A DNA stretch of 39,122 nucleotides, taken from Psychromonas algicola (GTDB lineage: Bacteria > Pseudomonadota > Gammaproteobacteria > Enterobacterales > Psychromonadaceae). Made by a program: the position numbers and the translations under genes. Shown piece after piece: positions 17,010 through 25,399 of this stretch (positions within the stretch are counted from its first letter, which is position 1; each line of letters opens with the position of its first letter). The notes beneath the pieces are model-generated. The model was not told where the DNA came from. It worked only from the letters and a program-made list of their open reading frames with translations, and made no database searches. Where the stretch lies: positions 1-39,122 of the forward strand of contig NZ_SNUB01000032.1 of NCBI RefSeq assembly GCF_004378355.1, read 5' to 3'.

Positions 17010-17951
17010 TTATTTTATGTTTTTTGTTTTCTTATCTTCTTTAAGCTCTTCAGATATTACTGTAGATTGTTTTTTTGTTTTCTTATCTTCTTTAAGCTCT
17101 TTAGATATTGCTGTAGATTGTTTTTTTGTTTTCTTATCTTCTTTAAGCTCTTCAGATATTACTGCGGATTGTTTTTTTGTTTTCTTATCTTCTTTAAGCT
17201 CTTCAGATATTACTGCAGGTTGTTTTTTTGTTTTCTTATCTTCTTTAAGCTCTTCAGATATTACTGCAGGTTGTTTTTTTGTTTTCTTATCTTCTTTAAG
17301 CTCCTTAGATATTAGTGCGGACTTTTTTTTATTGGAAGTTTCCATACTTTTAGTTATGCTCTTTATAGACTCATTAAAAGTATCAATACTCGCTTTAAAA
17401 TCTTTATCAAGTAATTTGGTAAACTTACCTAATGACCTTTCAGTTGAGACTACAAGTACTTCCATCCTCTCATCAATCATTTGAGAAAACGCTTTATTTT
17501 TTTGCATATTATCTAGTAAGAGATCGTTCATGATACGTATTTTATGTGCAACTGATTCATTAAGAATTTCGTTATTTACTTCTTCATTTGGCATGAAATT
17601 AGCCAAATAAATTCTAGCAAGAAGCCCTATTATAGTCGTCACAAGTGACACACCAAAATTACTTACTATATCGTCTATATTATATGAATTAGAAATTACG
17701 CTTGTTAAAGAAACTAATATAGCTACTAAAGTGAACATAAAACCTAAGTAGTAATTACTATTTGCTAACTGCTCTACAGATATTTGTTTCTTTATTGTGT
17801 TTAGGTAAAGAGTGGAGAAAAAATATCCCACCATGATTAGTATAGAGAGACTTACAGTGATTAAATATAAACCACTGTAAGCTCCGTATAGACTAAGTGA
17901 AGCTCCGAGAATAAAAGCAACTATAAATATATTTTTTATTTCAGAGAACAC
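17010..17951 (-). CDS. MotA/TolQ/ExbB-like channel subunit with charged repeat tail (operon gene C)
   Basis: This 313-residue protein starts at GTG 17951 with AGAAGG upstream. It has four TM helices at about 7-24, 28-50, 68-88 and 99-119. TM3 (LGFMFTLVAILVSLTSVI) and TM4 (FGVSLVTTIIGLLARIYL) carry the MotA/TolQ/ExbB pore pattern, including the Thr-Thr and GLL motif of ExbB. A helical stretch (about 120-205) follows. Then come six 17-residue repeats KQ-[SP]-x-x-IS-x-ELKEDKKTK (209-310), highly charged and probably cytoplasmic. ZorA of Zorya also joins a MotA-like channel to a long cytoplasmic tail, but this tail is different in sequence and short. Its likely partner is gene D. The gap to gene B upstream is only 6 bp, so the two are cotranscribed. 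Confidence 0.78.
   Translation of the reverse strand: MFSEIKNIFIVAFILGASLSLYGAYSGLYLITVSLSILIMVGYFFSTLYLNTIKKQISVEQLANSNYYLGFMFTLVAILVSLTSVISNSYNIDDIVSNFGVSLVTTIIGLLARIYLANFMPNEEVNNEILNESVAHKIRIMNDLLLDNMQKNKAFSQMIDERMEVLVVSTERSLGKFTKLLDKDFKASIDTFNESIKSITKSMETSNKKKSALISKELKEDKKTKKQPAVISEELKEDKKTKKQPAVISEELKEDKKTKKQSAVISEELKEDKKTKKQSTAISKELKEDKKTKKQSTVISEELKEDKKTKNIK
17016..17325 (-). repeat. tandem 51-bp in-frame repeats, six copies
   Basis: The unit contains TTGTTTTCTTATCTTCTTTA followed by AGCTCTTCAGATATTACTGC. It recurs every 51 bp with few changes and encodes 17 residues of the tail of gene C. The repeats keep several frames open on both strands, giving long but false overlapping open frames on the plus strand. 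Confidence 0.9.
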
Positions 17952-17957
17952 TATTGC

Positions 17958-18791
17958 CTAACCTTCTATTCTTTTGATTACTACACTTTCACTTCCAGAT
18001 TTTGTGAAATATTCTTTCCAAAAATCTAAATATATTTTACCTAAGTATTTTTCTCGTCCATTTCTACGGACAAATAATAACTCCATGTCAACATCTTTCA
18101 ATTCAGTGTAAACTTTATGCTGATAATTTGAGTTCCAAAAGTTTTTTATATTATTTCTGAAAAATGAATAATCATCAGTGTGCTGTATAAAGTCAGAAAT
18201 AATTGTAAATCTAACTTTCGTCCCTTCTTCACTTCCTTTAATAGACTGATTGTTGATCATTTGTATAGTCTCAAAGATAGGTGATTTTGGAGCTACAGTA
18301 TTAGCACTATCAAATTCTGTTAAAATTTCATTTAATGGTCTATAAAGTTTATCTTCCCATTTTTTCTTTATCATATTTGCATTGCCGAAAAATGCATCAA
18401 CATCCTCACCTTGACCAGGGTTACAAACCTTCATCAAAGGTTGAACGACGTCACTAACACTACTTGTAATGAAATGAAGTTGAAGTTGCTCATCAACAGC
18501 TAAATCAGCTACATTATTTTCAATAGCTTGTCTTATGGTTTTATGCTGAATAAGACTGTATGCACCTGTTACATCTAATAATATTATATGTTTATTATAT
18601 TGCCCATCTATTCGACATAACGTTTCTTTATCTCTTGGTATTACATCCGAAGAAACACTCACATATGTATAAATAATCAGACCAAATAAAACCGCAACTA
18701 TAGATAAAATGATAATAGCTAAAGAATTACCATTCTTCTTTTTGCCTCTTTTACTATCAGGCTTTCTTTTATCTCTATTTATTCTAGCCAT
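17958..18791 (-). CDS. single-TM protein with vWA-like extracytoplasmic domain (operon gene B)
   Basis: This 277-residue protein has a very basic N-terminus (MARINRDKRKPDSKRGKKKN), one TM helix at about 23-45 (positive-inside rule puts the rest outside the cytoplasm), then a Rossmann-like domain. Its first strand HIILLDVTGAYS has the vWA MIDAS-like D-x-T (Asp73, Thr75). A later strand ends in Asp200 (VRFTIISDFIQHTDD). Cys residues (LCRIDG, KVCNPGQG) could form a disulphide. vWA domains bind proteins, often through a metal. No enzyme motif is seen. The start codon abuts the stop of gene A with no gap, and gene C follows after 6 bp. This supports one complex. The vWA call rests on motif order, not on a search. 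Confidence 0.68.
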   Translation of the reverse strand: MARINRDKRKPDSKRGKKKNGNSLAIIILSIVAVLFGLIIYTYVSVSSDVIPRDKETLCRIDGQYNKHIILLDVTGAYSLIQHKTIRQAIENNVADLAVDEQLQLHFITSSVSDVVQPLMKVCNPGQGEDVDAFFGNANMIKKKWEDKLYRPLNEILTEFDSANTVAPKSPIFETIQMINNQSIKGSEEGTKVRFTIISDFIQHTDDYSFFRNNIKNFWNSNYQHKVYTELKDVDMELLFVRRNGREKYLGKIYLDFWKEYFTKSGSESVVIKRIEG

Positions 18792-20177
18792 TTATATATT
18801 CTCACTTTCACTAGTATCATTATCTATTAATTCAGCAGAATCTTTTAGTTCTTGCACAACGACATTAAGATTTTCTTTTGCTTCTCGTTCATAATCTGGC
18901 AAGTTATTAATCGCAGATTCCAATAGCTTTGTTTTTTCTTTGTTATCAGCATATTCAAATTCTATACGCGTTGGGTTAAATTCTACTTCATGCTCAAAGT
19001 AATCAGGACTTGGCGTTGTTCGCATATCACTATTCATTGATCTATAACGTCTTATAGCTGCGACGGCTAAACTTTGCATTGAATTAAGATAACCATCATA
19101 TTTGTTTTCTAATTTTTGCATGACAATATGAATATCTTGTATCTCTTCATACGTATCAGTAGCTTCTAGTTTTATTATCTCTATTTTTTTATTCATATCA
19201 CTTAACATTGCATTTTCATCGTCAAGTAAAATCATATTTAAAGAATCAAGTTCATCTTTTATTTTATAATATTTTTTGCTGATTTCGCTATATCCTGGGT
19301 ATGGGTCTTTTATTTTATACAAATCGATTATTAATAGAGCAAAAAACAGAAGCCCCATAAAAACAAGTATATATGACTCAAAATCAATTAGAGCAAAAGG
19401 ACTTGAACTAAAGTTTAAAACAGAAAAAGCATAAGCATTGTCAAAATCTATTCTTAAAGCATCTCTATAATGTCCAACTAGAAAATGAAAACATATAGTT
19501 GTAAGAACCATAGCTCCAGTTATAAAAGTATAACCGGTTCTCTTAACGCTACTTAAACTAAAAATATTTCGTCTTCTAATTAAAAGAACAACTAAATTTG
19601 CTACTAACACATTAATCATAACAATAACGAAAGCTTGTATAACTCCACCTAACAAACCTAAATCGCTACCTTTAGCAAAGAAACTAGAATTTAAAATTGA
19701 TTCAGCGAAAACAATTGCAATTACAATCGCCCAGTTAAGGAGAGGATTAGCAGAAGACTGTTCTTGTCTAATTAAGTTATGTTCAGTTTTAAAATTATAC
19801 AAATCTTTCTTTGCAAGATTAAACTCACCTTGAATAACTTTGTATTCGCTTGCGTTTTTACGAATATTGTATTGATATTCACTTTTAAAAACTTCAGGTA
19901 TTGATTTTATAGTTTCAATATTTGAAATGGCTTTAGTTGCTTTTGTCATCATCCTTTTGAAAACTGAGAATTTGTCATAAACAAGATCATTCGCTTGTTG
20001 TACTTCACTTTCACAATAAGAAATAATATTTCTTTCAGTTTCATCCAAATTCATCGAATCACTATTAGGCTTTTCCTCCATTGCAGCTTGTTTTGCAGCA
20101 GTAGAAATCCTTAAAGTTTGATCCAAATCATTAATCGTTTTGAGCTTAAAATCAGCCATCAAATGCTTATCTATCAT
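18792..20177 (-). CDS. four-TM membrane protein with coiled-coil flanks (operon gene A, first gene)
   Basis: This 461-residue protein is of no family I can name. Residues 1-145 are helical and charged (ERNIISYCESEVQQANDLVY, GEFNLAKKDLYNFKTEHNLI). Four TM helices follow at about 147-166, 174-200, 214-235 and 266-287, with Arg-rich RRRNIFSLSSVKR between TM2 and TM3. A second coiled coil (about 293-375) then precedes a C-terminal acidic tail (DNDTSESENI). There is no pore motif like that of gene C. The start at 20177 has AGGAAG nine bases upstream. It heads the operon, directly abutting gene B. It may be the membrane platform or sensor of the B-C-D complex. That role is inferred. Confidence 0.68.
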   Translation of the reverse strand: MIDKHLMADFKLKTINDLDQTLRISTAAKQAAMEEKPNSDSMNLDETERNIISYCESEVQQANDLVYDKFSVFKRMMTKATKAISNIETIKSIPEVFKSEYQYNIRKNASEYKVIQGEFNLAKKDLYNFKTEHNLIRQEQSSANPLLNWAIVIAIVFAESILNSSFFAKGSDLGLLGGVIQAFVIVMINVLVANLVVLLIRRRNIFSLSSVKRTGYTFITGAMVLTTICFHFLVGHYRDALRIDFDNAYAFSVLNFSSSPFALIDFESYILVFMGLLFFALLIIDLYKIKDPYPGYSEISKKYYKIKDELDSLNMILLDDENAMLSDMNKKIEIIKLEATDTYEEIQDIHIVMQKLENKYDGYLNSMQSLAVAAIRRYRSMNSDMRTTPSPDYFEHEVEFNPTRIEFEYADNKEKTKLLESAINNLPDYEREAKENLNVVVQELKDSAELIDNDTSESENI

Positions 20178-20979
20178 TATTACAATCTTCCTAAGTTTAA
20201 TTTTGCTTCAACTTTCTTAAAACTATTATTTTTTAATAAATAAAATAATATCCCGAAGTTCATCTCTAGCTAAAATCATATTTAAAGGTAAATAAATTTA
20301 AACCTTACTACTTTCAGATTTATTTATTAAATAATTTATTATCTATCAAACAATTGAAAAAAATCAAAATACAATTTAATCACATTAACAATACACACTA
20401 AACAAGAAATTAAGTGGAATATGTTATATTTTCATTAAATTTATATAACTTTTTCTTATGCAAGAAAATATAACTAGTAAAAAATAAAGTGAAGAATAAT
20501 AGTATCTAAAGTGATTACAGCAGTTATTTAAGTTTTTTTATTATGTTTCAGTTCATTAATATTATTCAAGCCGTTCTAACTCGTAATTATCAATATCATA
20601 GAAACCAGAGAATTGATTAGTAAAATCTAGTTAACTATTTTTAAAAAACACATACATTATCTATAAAATCCATAACCACTATTTAGCACTCACAATTTTT
20701 ATGTACTAAGGTTATAGCTTAAAAAATGGAAGGGAATTTTTATAATATAAAATTGCTTCGCCTATTGTGGATCAACAGCAAAGGCGGCATCATAATAGAA
20801 TTTTTGAGTAACTGCAATATTTAGAAATGGAATAAAGCCTGACACATTTCTACTTTAAATCCTATTAAACTAATTTTATTGTCTTCAACTAAAGTATTGG
20901 ATGATGAGATTAACGTTCCACCAATATTGTGTCGCTACTCAAACTAATGTGAATAAAAGTTAACTTAAGGCTAAATTTA
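20178..20979. other. 800-bp AT-rich region upstream of the four-gene operon
   Basis: No gene is supported on either strand. The left part must contain the operon promoter on the minus strand, but the DNA is so AT-rich that I cannot choose hexamers. Near 20866-20893 lies a segment resembling 8483-8525. The composition is more AT-rich than the flanking housekeeping DNA, consistent with imported sequence. Confidence 0.4.
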
Positions 20980-21451
20980 ATGCTGCCCCTCAAGCCAATT
21001 GAAGCAACCGAACTTGATCAACAAAAAACTAAATATCAGCATTTCAAAATCTACAAACCTTATGGTTTTGTAAGTCAGTTTGTACTAAAACTTAGAAAGA
21101 AGAAACATCTTCTTGGTGAACTTGCTGACTTCCCAGATAAAACTATGGCGATTGGACGGTTAGATCATGATTCTGAAGGCTTACTACTGCTCACAACACA
21201 TGGTTAAAAACCAATCCTGAATACCCTCTCGTGATCGGAAAATTCGTGCTCCCAGACATGGGCCGACAAGTTGGATCTCCATTACACTTTGTGAAGGTAA
21301 AAACCGACAAATAAGAAAAATGACAGCCGCCGTTGGATTTCCCACATTAAGATTAGTGCGCGTTCGTATTGGCGGTATTGGTATAAATACAATGAATGCG
21401 GGTGATGTAGAGCGATTAAGTAACCTAGATGCGGCATTCATTATTAAATAA
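20980..21451 (+). pseudogene. decayed RluE-type pseudouridine synthase, copy 2
   Basis: The first part reads MLPLKPIEATELDQQKTKYQ, then HFKIYKPYGFVSQF and TMAIGRLDHDSEGLLLLTTH, with the catalytic Asp (GRLD) intact. It then stops at TAA 21205. The middle of the enzyme (KVRSKGIEKEYYV region) is deleted. In a shifted frame the C-terminal part follows: [39 protein letters not shown] and DAAFIIK, ending at 21451. An intact enzyme would be roughly 190-220 residues. With copy 1 it brackets the four-gene operon. Confidence 0.75.
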
Positions 21452-21673
21452 ATAAATAAGTAAAAGAACAAGCTTTGCTACTAAGATTGATTGCGTAAAT
21501 TGATTGGTAACTCAACTTTATGAAAGTTATTAATAAAAGGATTCAAAGACTATCTAAAAGCAACAATTATTAATTATTGCTTCGCTTAACCTATCCTATG
21601 AAAAAAACATTGTCACTAAGGTATTAATTGTTTTAATCAACATCTTTTAACTATTGTTCAATGAGTTTATTTA

Positions 21674-22222
21674 CTACTTAGCCATTTGATTATGCATTGC
21701 TTTAACTAATGCAACCAGTGACTCTTTTGATAGCTTATTCGCCTTTTCAACGGTCTTTGCCAGATCCTTTTTATTTGCGACTATTGGCGTAAAATCAATA
21801 ACGGGTTTAAGGACAGCTTTGATTAATTTCTTAGCCACTTCTGCTTCATTATTAGCAATGATATCTAATATTTCAGCTTTCATTGCTGCATTTTTCTCAA
21901 GCAATAATTTAGAAATATGTGTAAAGCCCACTATTTCGCATTGCGCTAAGGTGCCAAATTTTGGCAGCATACGCCATGAAATAAGGGTATTGGGAGTGAC
22001 TTCTTCAATATCTGTAGGGCATTCATGGATAACGCTTGACCATACCCATTCAAGAAAAGCCTCATCACTACATAAAATCTCTCTCGCTTTATTACAAGCT
22101 TGGCCAATTTTATACTTCGCGGCTTGTTTCTCTTCTGTTTCGGGTGCATTAATATCAATGTAATGGGTTGTATCTAAATTTTGTAAGATGATGTCTTGTT
22201 GTTGCTGTAATGCTGAACTCAT
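21674..22222 (-). CDS. hypothetical soluble protein
   Basis: This 182-residue, largely helical, cytoplasmic protein belongs to no family I recognise. It reads MSSALQQQQDIILQNLDTTH, AREILCSDEAFLEWVWSSVI and SWRMLPKFGTLAQCEIVGFT, with a Lys/Ala-rich end (ANKLSKESLVALVKAMHNQM). The start is good, with AAAGG eight bases before ATG. It stands alone between the pseudogene and yitT. The normal codon use and good ribosome site suggest a real gene. The function is unknown. Confidence 0.6.
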   Translation of the reverse strand: MSSALQQQQDIILQNLDTTHYIDINAPETEEKQAAKYKIGQACNKAREILCSDEAFLEWVWSSVIHECPTDIEEVTPNTLISWRMLPKFGTLAQCEIVGFTHISKLLLEKNAAMKAEILDIIANNEAEVAKKLIKAVLKPVIDFTPIVANKKDLAKTVEKANKLSKESLVALVKAMHNQMAK

Positions 22223-22388
22223 TGAATAGACCTTTATTTAACAGTGCTATCACGCAGCACTTTTTAACTGTTTAATTAATTTAGTGGAAGTGTAACTGAC
22301 TAACAGTAAGAGTCTATCAATATGACAATTTTGTTTTTATGTTCTTAATCGCTTTTATTTTTAATTAGATCCAATGTACAACATTGAA

Positions 22389-22994
22389 TTACTTTGCACT
22401 ATAACGACCGGGTTTATGATTAATCACTAAAATGAGATTATATGAAATCGCCCCCACTATTGATAAAAGGATTGCATTCCAATCAACAATAAAAATAGCG
22501 AGAATAAGCACCACGCAATCCACAGCCATTTGAAACTTACCAATGGATATTCCATATTTATGAGCAAGGTATTGAGCAAGAATGGTCAACCCGCCTAAAC
22601 TTGCTTGATGTCTGAATAATCCAAGTAAACCTGAACCCACTAATAAACCTCCAATTAGCGCTGCGTATAAAGGGTCTAATTGTTTGAATTGCATAAATGC
22701 GGGGGCATATTCAACAAACACTGATAATAAGAAAACGGAAATAAAGGTTTTTACAGTAAAGGCTAAACCCAATTGTCGATACGACAAATAATAAAATGGT
22801 AGATTAATAACAAAAAAGACATCACTGAATGTAAAGCTTGTAGCATATTGCCCCAAAAAGGCTAAACCAGCAGTTCCACCTATCAATAAGCCCGTAGATT
22901 TAAAGAAAGTGATACCTAATGCAGCAAGTAATGTACCGATAAGGATCCCTTGTGCATCTTCGAATAGTGTATGTTGAGCAGATTTAGTAGTCAT
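22389..22994 (-). CDS. YitT-family membrane protein
   Basis: This is an integral membrane protein of about 201 residues with five or six TM helices: GILIGTLLAALGITFFKS, LLIGGTAGLAFLGQYA, VFFVINLPFYYLSYRQLG, LYAALIGGLLVGSGLLGLF and VVLILAIFIVDWNAILLSIV. The TGLLIGGTAGLA and NLPFYYLSYRQLG motifs are typical of YitT/DUF161 proteins. Their substrate is not established. The longer TTG-started form (23021) is less likely because ATG 22994 has AGGCG in front. The C-terminal DUF2179 domain of Bacillus-type members is absent, as is common in proteobacteria. Confidence 0.82.
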   Translation of the reverse strand: MTTKSAQHTLFEDAQGILIGTLLAALGITFFKSTGLLIGGTAGLAFLGQYATSFTFSDVFFVINLPFYYLSYRQLGLAFTVKTFISVFLLSVFVEYAPAFMQFKQLDPLYAALIGGLLVGSGLLGLFRHQASLGGLTILAQYLAHKYGISIGKFQMAVDCVVLILAIFIVDWNAILLSIVGAISYNLILVINHKPGRYSAK

Positions 22995-23262
22995 AAGACG
23001 CCTAATTATATAATTGAGCAAGAAAGTAAAACTAGCTAATAGATATTTTGATTTTAAAGCGCATTTTATTTCGCATCAAAAAACAATAAACTATTAATAA
23101 TTAGCGATTTAATAGCAATAATTAGACCAAGGTTTAATAGTCAACGACTTCCTAAGAAAGCCGTCTATTTAAACATGTCATCTGTAAAACAAGCACATAT
23201 AGATATCAGACTTTGCATTAAATTGGTGCAAGGACTAAATTTATTTGCTACCAAATGGCACT

Positions 23263-24531
23263 TTATAATGCATCAATTTGAAGATGTGATTTATTTTGCT
23301 TGTTGCTTTCCTGCCAATAAAGTAATGGAGCGGTAATTAAGATAAGTAAAATAGCATAGCCCATCTGCCAACCTAATCCCCACATTAAAGCAAAGCAAAA
23401 TAAACATCCTAATATAATTAATGGTGTTTGATTTTTTTTAAGTAATTTAATTGCCGCTAGCATAGAGGAAAAATAGATGATAACAAAGACACCATTCACC
23501 CAAGTAATCAGATCTTCTAAATGTTTACCTGTTAAAAAAGTCACAGTGATCACAACAGCCATAATACAAAGTAACGTATTTAATGCACGAACAGGCACTT
23601 GATAGTGATTAACCGTTTTGAAGTAAGCAGGTAGAACACCATCATTACTTAAACTCCAAGCTAACCTTGCTAGGCTTGCAGTATAAACGTTAACTGTCGC
23701 AATGCCACCTGCAATACCTAAGACTCCAATCACTTGCGCTCCATAGCCGCCTAGTAATAAATCAAAAACACCGACCATCGCTAACTTATTATTATTTGGA
23801 TAAAGCAGCTGTAAATAAGTACAAGCAACATAGATCAATCCAACTATGATGCAACCAAGCAATAATGCAGGAATTAAATCTTTTTCAGGATCCTTAAAAT
23901 CATTTGCTAAATGCGCCATGGCCTCAACACCAAGAAAACTCCAAAATGCTAAACCAGTTGCGACTAAAACAAGATCTATATTGATATCAGATAACTGAGC
24001 AGGGATAACAAGTTCAGACATTTGCGTTGGTTCAGATTGCCCAAACAAAATGGCAACCACTGCCACAATAGTAAGAGTCAAACCTAATTGGAGCTTTGCA
24101 GAGATTTGAATACCTCTATAATTCAGTGCAAATAATAAAATTAATACGGCTAACTGCATTAACCATTGCACTGTTGGAGACATTGAAATTAATGAATCAA
24201 CAAATTGAAAGGTCATCAAAATTGCCGCAGGCGCTCCCAGCGGAACTACCAATAGAAATATCATTCCAATCGTTCTACCTGCAACTACGCCAAATGCTTT
24301 TTCTACAAAGAAAGCAGGACCGGCAGCATGAGGAAACTTACCTGCGAGTTTACCAAACACTAATGCAACGGGAATAATTGCCAAAGTTAACCCTATCCAC
24401 GCTAATAAGGCGCCAGAGGCTGCTATATTGATAGTCATCTGTGGGAGTATAAATACGCTTGTACCCAACAAAGTGGTGGCTAACAAAGCAGCTCCCTGTA
24501 AGCGCCCTATCTTATTATTGTGATTGCTCAT
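23263..24531 (-). CDS. yjeH: YjeH-like amino acid exporter (APC family)
   Basis: This 422-residue permease has about 12 TM helices. It matches E. coli YjeH (exports methionine and branched-chain amino acids) in the GRLQGAALLATTLLGTSVF opening, the GPAFFVEKAFG segment, FWSFLGVEAMAHLANDFKDP and NVYTASLARLAWS. The GVEAMAHLA-x-x-F-x-x-P-x-x-D block is diagnostic of this APC branch. It is transcribed divergently from an Lrp/AsnC regulator 153 bp away (24685), a common arrangement for amino-acid exporters under control of an amino-acid-sensing regulator. It appears intact. Confidence 0.85.
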   Translation of the reverse strand: MSNHNNKIGRLQGAALLATTLLGTSVFILPQMTINIAASGALLAWIGLTLAIIPVALVFGKLAGKFPHAAGPAFFVEKAFGVVAGRTIGMIFLLVVPLGAPAAILMTFQFVDSLISMSPTVQWLMQLAVLILLFALNYRGIQISAKLQLGLTLTIVAVVAILFGQSEPTQMSELVIPAQLSDINIDLVLVATGLAFWSFLGVEAMAHLANDFKDPEKDLIPALLLGCIIVGLIYVACTYLQLLYPNNNKLAMVGVFDLLLGGYGAQVIGVLGIAGGIATVNVYTASLARLAWSLSNDGVLPAYFKTVNHYQVPVRALNTLLCIMAVVITVTFLTGKHLEDLITWVNGVFVIIYFSSMLAAIKLLKKNQTPLIILGCLFCFALMWGLGWQMGYAILLILITAPLLYWQESNKQNKSHLQIDAL

Positions 24532-24684
24532 TTATTTTAATCTCTTTACTATTAGGTATTTGTAGTAAGCTAATAGTAAACTGAAGCAAGAGTACAATCT
24601 GTCATTATGCACCATAAAAGTGTTGTATTTACCGCCAAAATGACGGACTTAATGATTTAATTGAACAAAACAAATGAGGCTAAA
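24532..24684. promoter_or_regulatory. divergent promoter region of yjeH and the Lrp-type regulator
   Basis: This 153-bp AT-rich spacer separates two divergent starts. A GC-richer island (ACCGCCAAAATGACGG) near 24630-24646 is partly symmetric and could be the regulator's site, but Lrp-type sites are too loose to assign by eye. Confidence 0.45.
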
Positions 24685-25113
24685 ATGGATAAATTCGATC
24701 AAGGTATTATTCAAGCTTTACGTGAAAATGCCAGAGTCAGTGTTTCGCATATTGCTGAATCAGTGAATTTGTCTCGTTCTTCTGTTTCTGAACGAATTAA
24801 GAAAATGGAAAAAAACGGTATTATTCGTGGTTATCAAGTTTTATTAAGTGAGTCTCAAAAGGAAGGTGTCACCGTTTACTTTGAAATTCAACATCGCCGA
24901 GCTCGGTGTGCAGATGTGATTCATTTGTTCAAAAACATACCAGAAGTGATCACCTGCAACGGTATAACAGGCGATTCAGATTTATTAGTGTTAATTAAAG
25001 CACCGACAATGAGGCGCATTCATGAGATAAGAGAGCAACTGGATGTCGAAGAAGATATTACTAAAATAAAAACCCATGTAGTCATGAGCGAGTGGATAGA
25101 TAATCGCAATTAA
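24685..25113 (+). CDS. Lrp/AsnC-family transcriptional regulator
   Basis: This 142-residue regulator is read from ATG 24685, chosen because GAGG lies six bases upstream. A TTG at 24661 would extend it by eight residues. The N-terminal winged HTH (DQGIIQALRENARVSVSHIA, ESVNLSRSSVSERIKKMEKN) is followed by the RAM/AsnC ligand domain (IPEVITCNGITGDSDLLVLI, with the GDSDLL effector motif). Such proteins form octamers and sense amino acids. Location strongly suggests it controls the divergent yjeH. Confidence 0.9.
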   Translation: MDKFDQGIIQALRENARVSVSHIAESVNLSRSSVSERIKKMEKNGIIRGYQVLLSESQKEGVTVYFEIQHRRARCADVIHLFKNIPEVITCNGITGDSDLLVLIKAPTMRRIHEIREQLDVEEDITKIKTHVVMSEWIDNRN

Positions 25114-25123
25114 ACTCTATCGG

Positions 25124-25399
25124 TTACTTTTCAACATATTTGATCCGAGTAGAAGTAATATAACAATCCATATCGCCTGTTTCTGACATTTTAATGGTTT
25201 CAGGCAAATTAAAATTCGCTAAAACAAGTGCTTTATCAATAGGCTTTTTAAGCCAACATAAATATCCTGTTCGATCACTTCCCCATTTACTATTTGTATA
25301 AAAAAGTTCATTGCCATTTTGTAATAGAAAATCCACTATAGGCTCCATATGTGAATAAACAGCTTGGTTATTATCTGCTTGTTTGTTTATAGTTTTCAT
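25124..25399 (-). CDS. hypothetical protein overlapping the GGDEF-EAL gene
   Basis: From ATG 25399 this gives about 91 residues: MKTINKQADNNQAVYSHMEP, LFYTNSKWGSDRTGYLCWLK and YITSTRIKYVEK. ATG 25399 has AAAGG seven bases upstream, so it is preferred over the start at 25423. It overlaps the 3' end of the diguanylate-cyclase-like gene by about 29 bp, implying translational coupling. It is small and soluble, with no family I can name. Confidence 0.55.
   Translation of the reverse strand: MKTINKQADNNQAVYSHMEPIVDFLLQNGNELFYTNSKWGSDRTGYLCWLKKPIDKALVLANFNLPETIKMSETGDMDCYITSTRIKYVEK

Noticed and set aside
17016-17325. Regular repeats that might suggest a CRISPR array
   Set aside because: Units are contiguous 51-bp tandem copies without unique spacers and are in frame inside a coding region.
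16966-17484. Long plus-strand open frames rich in Phe/Ser/Leu over the repeat tail of gene C
   Set aside because: They arise because the 51-bp repeat keeps other frames open; they have no ribosome site and consist of repeat translation only.
13619-20177. Calling the operon Zorya
   Set aside because: Only the MotA-like and single-TM partner idea matches; no OmpA domain, no ZorC/ZorD helicase and no ZorE nuclease were found, and the vWA-like and four-TM proteins are extra.
24096-24377. Plus-strand open frame inside yjeH
   Set aside because: Antisense shadow of an intact transporter gene with clear family motifs.
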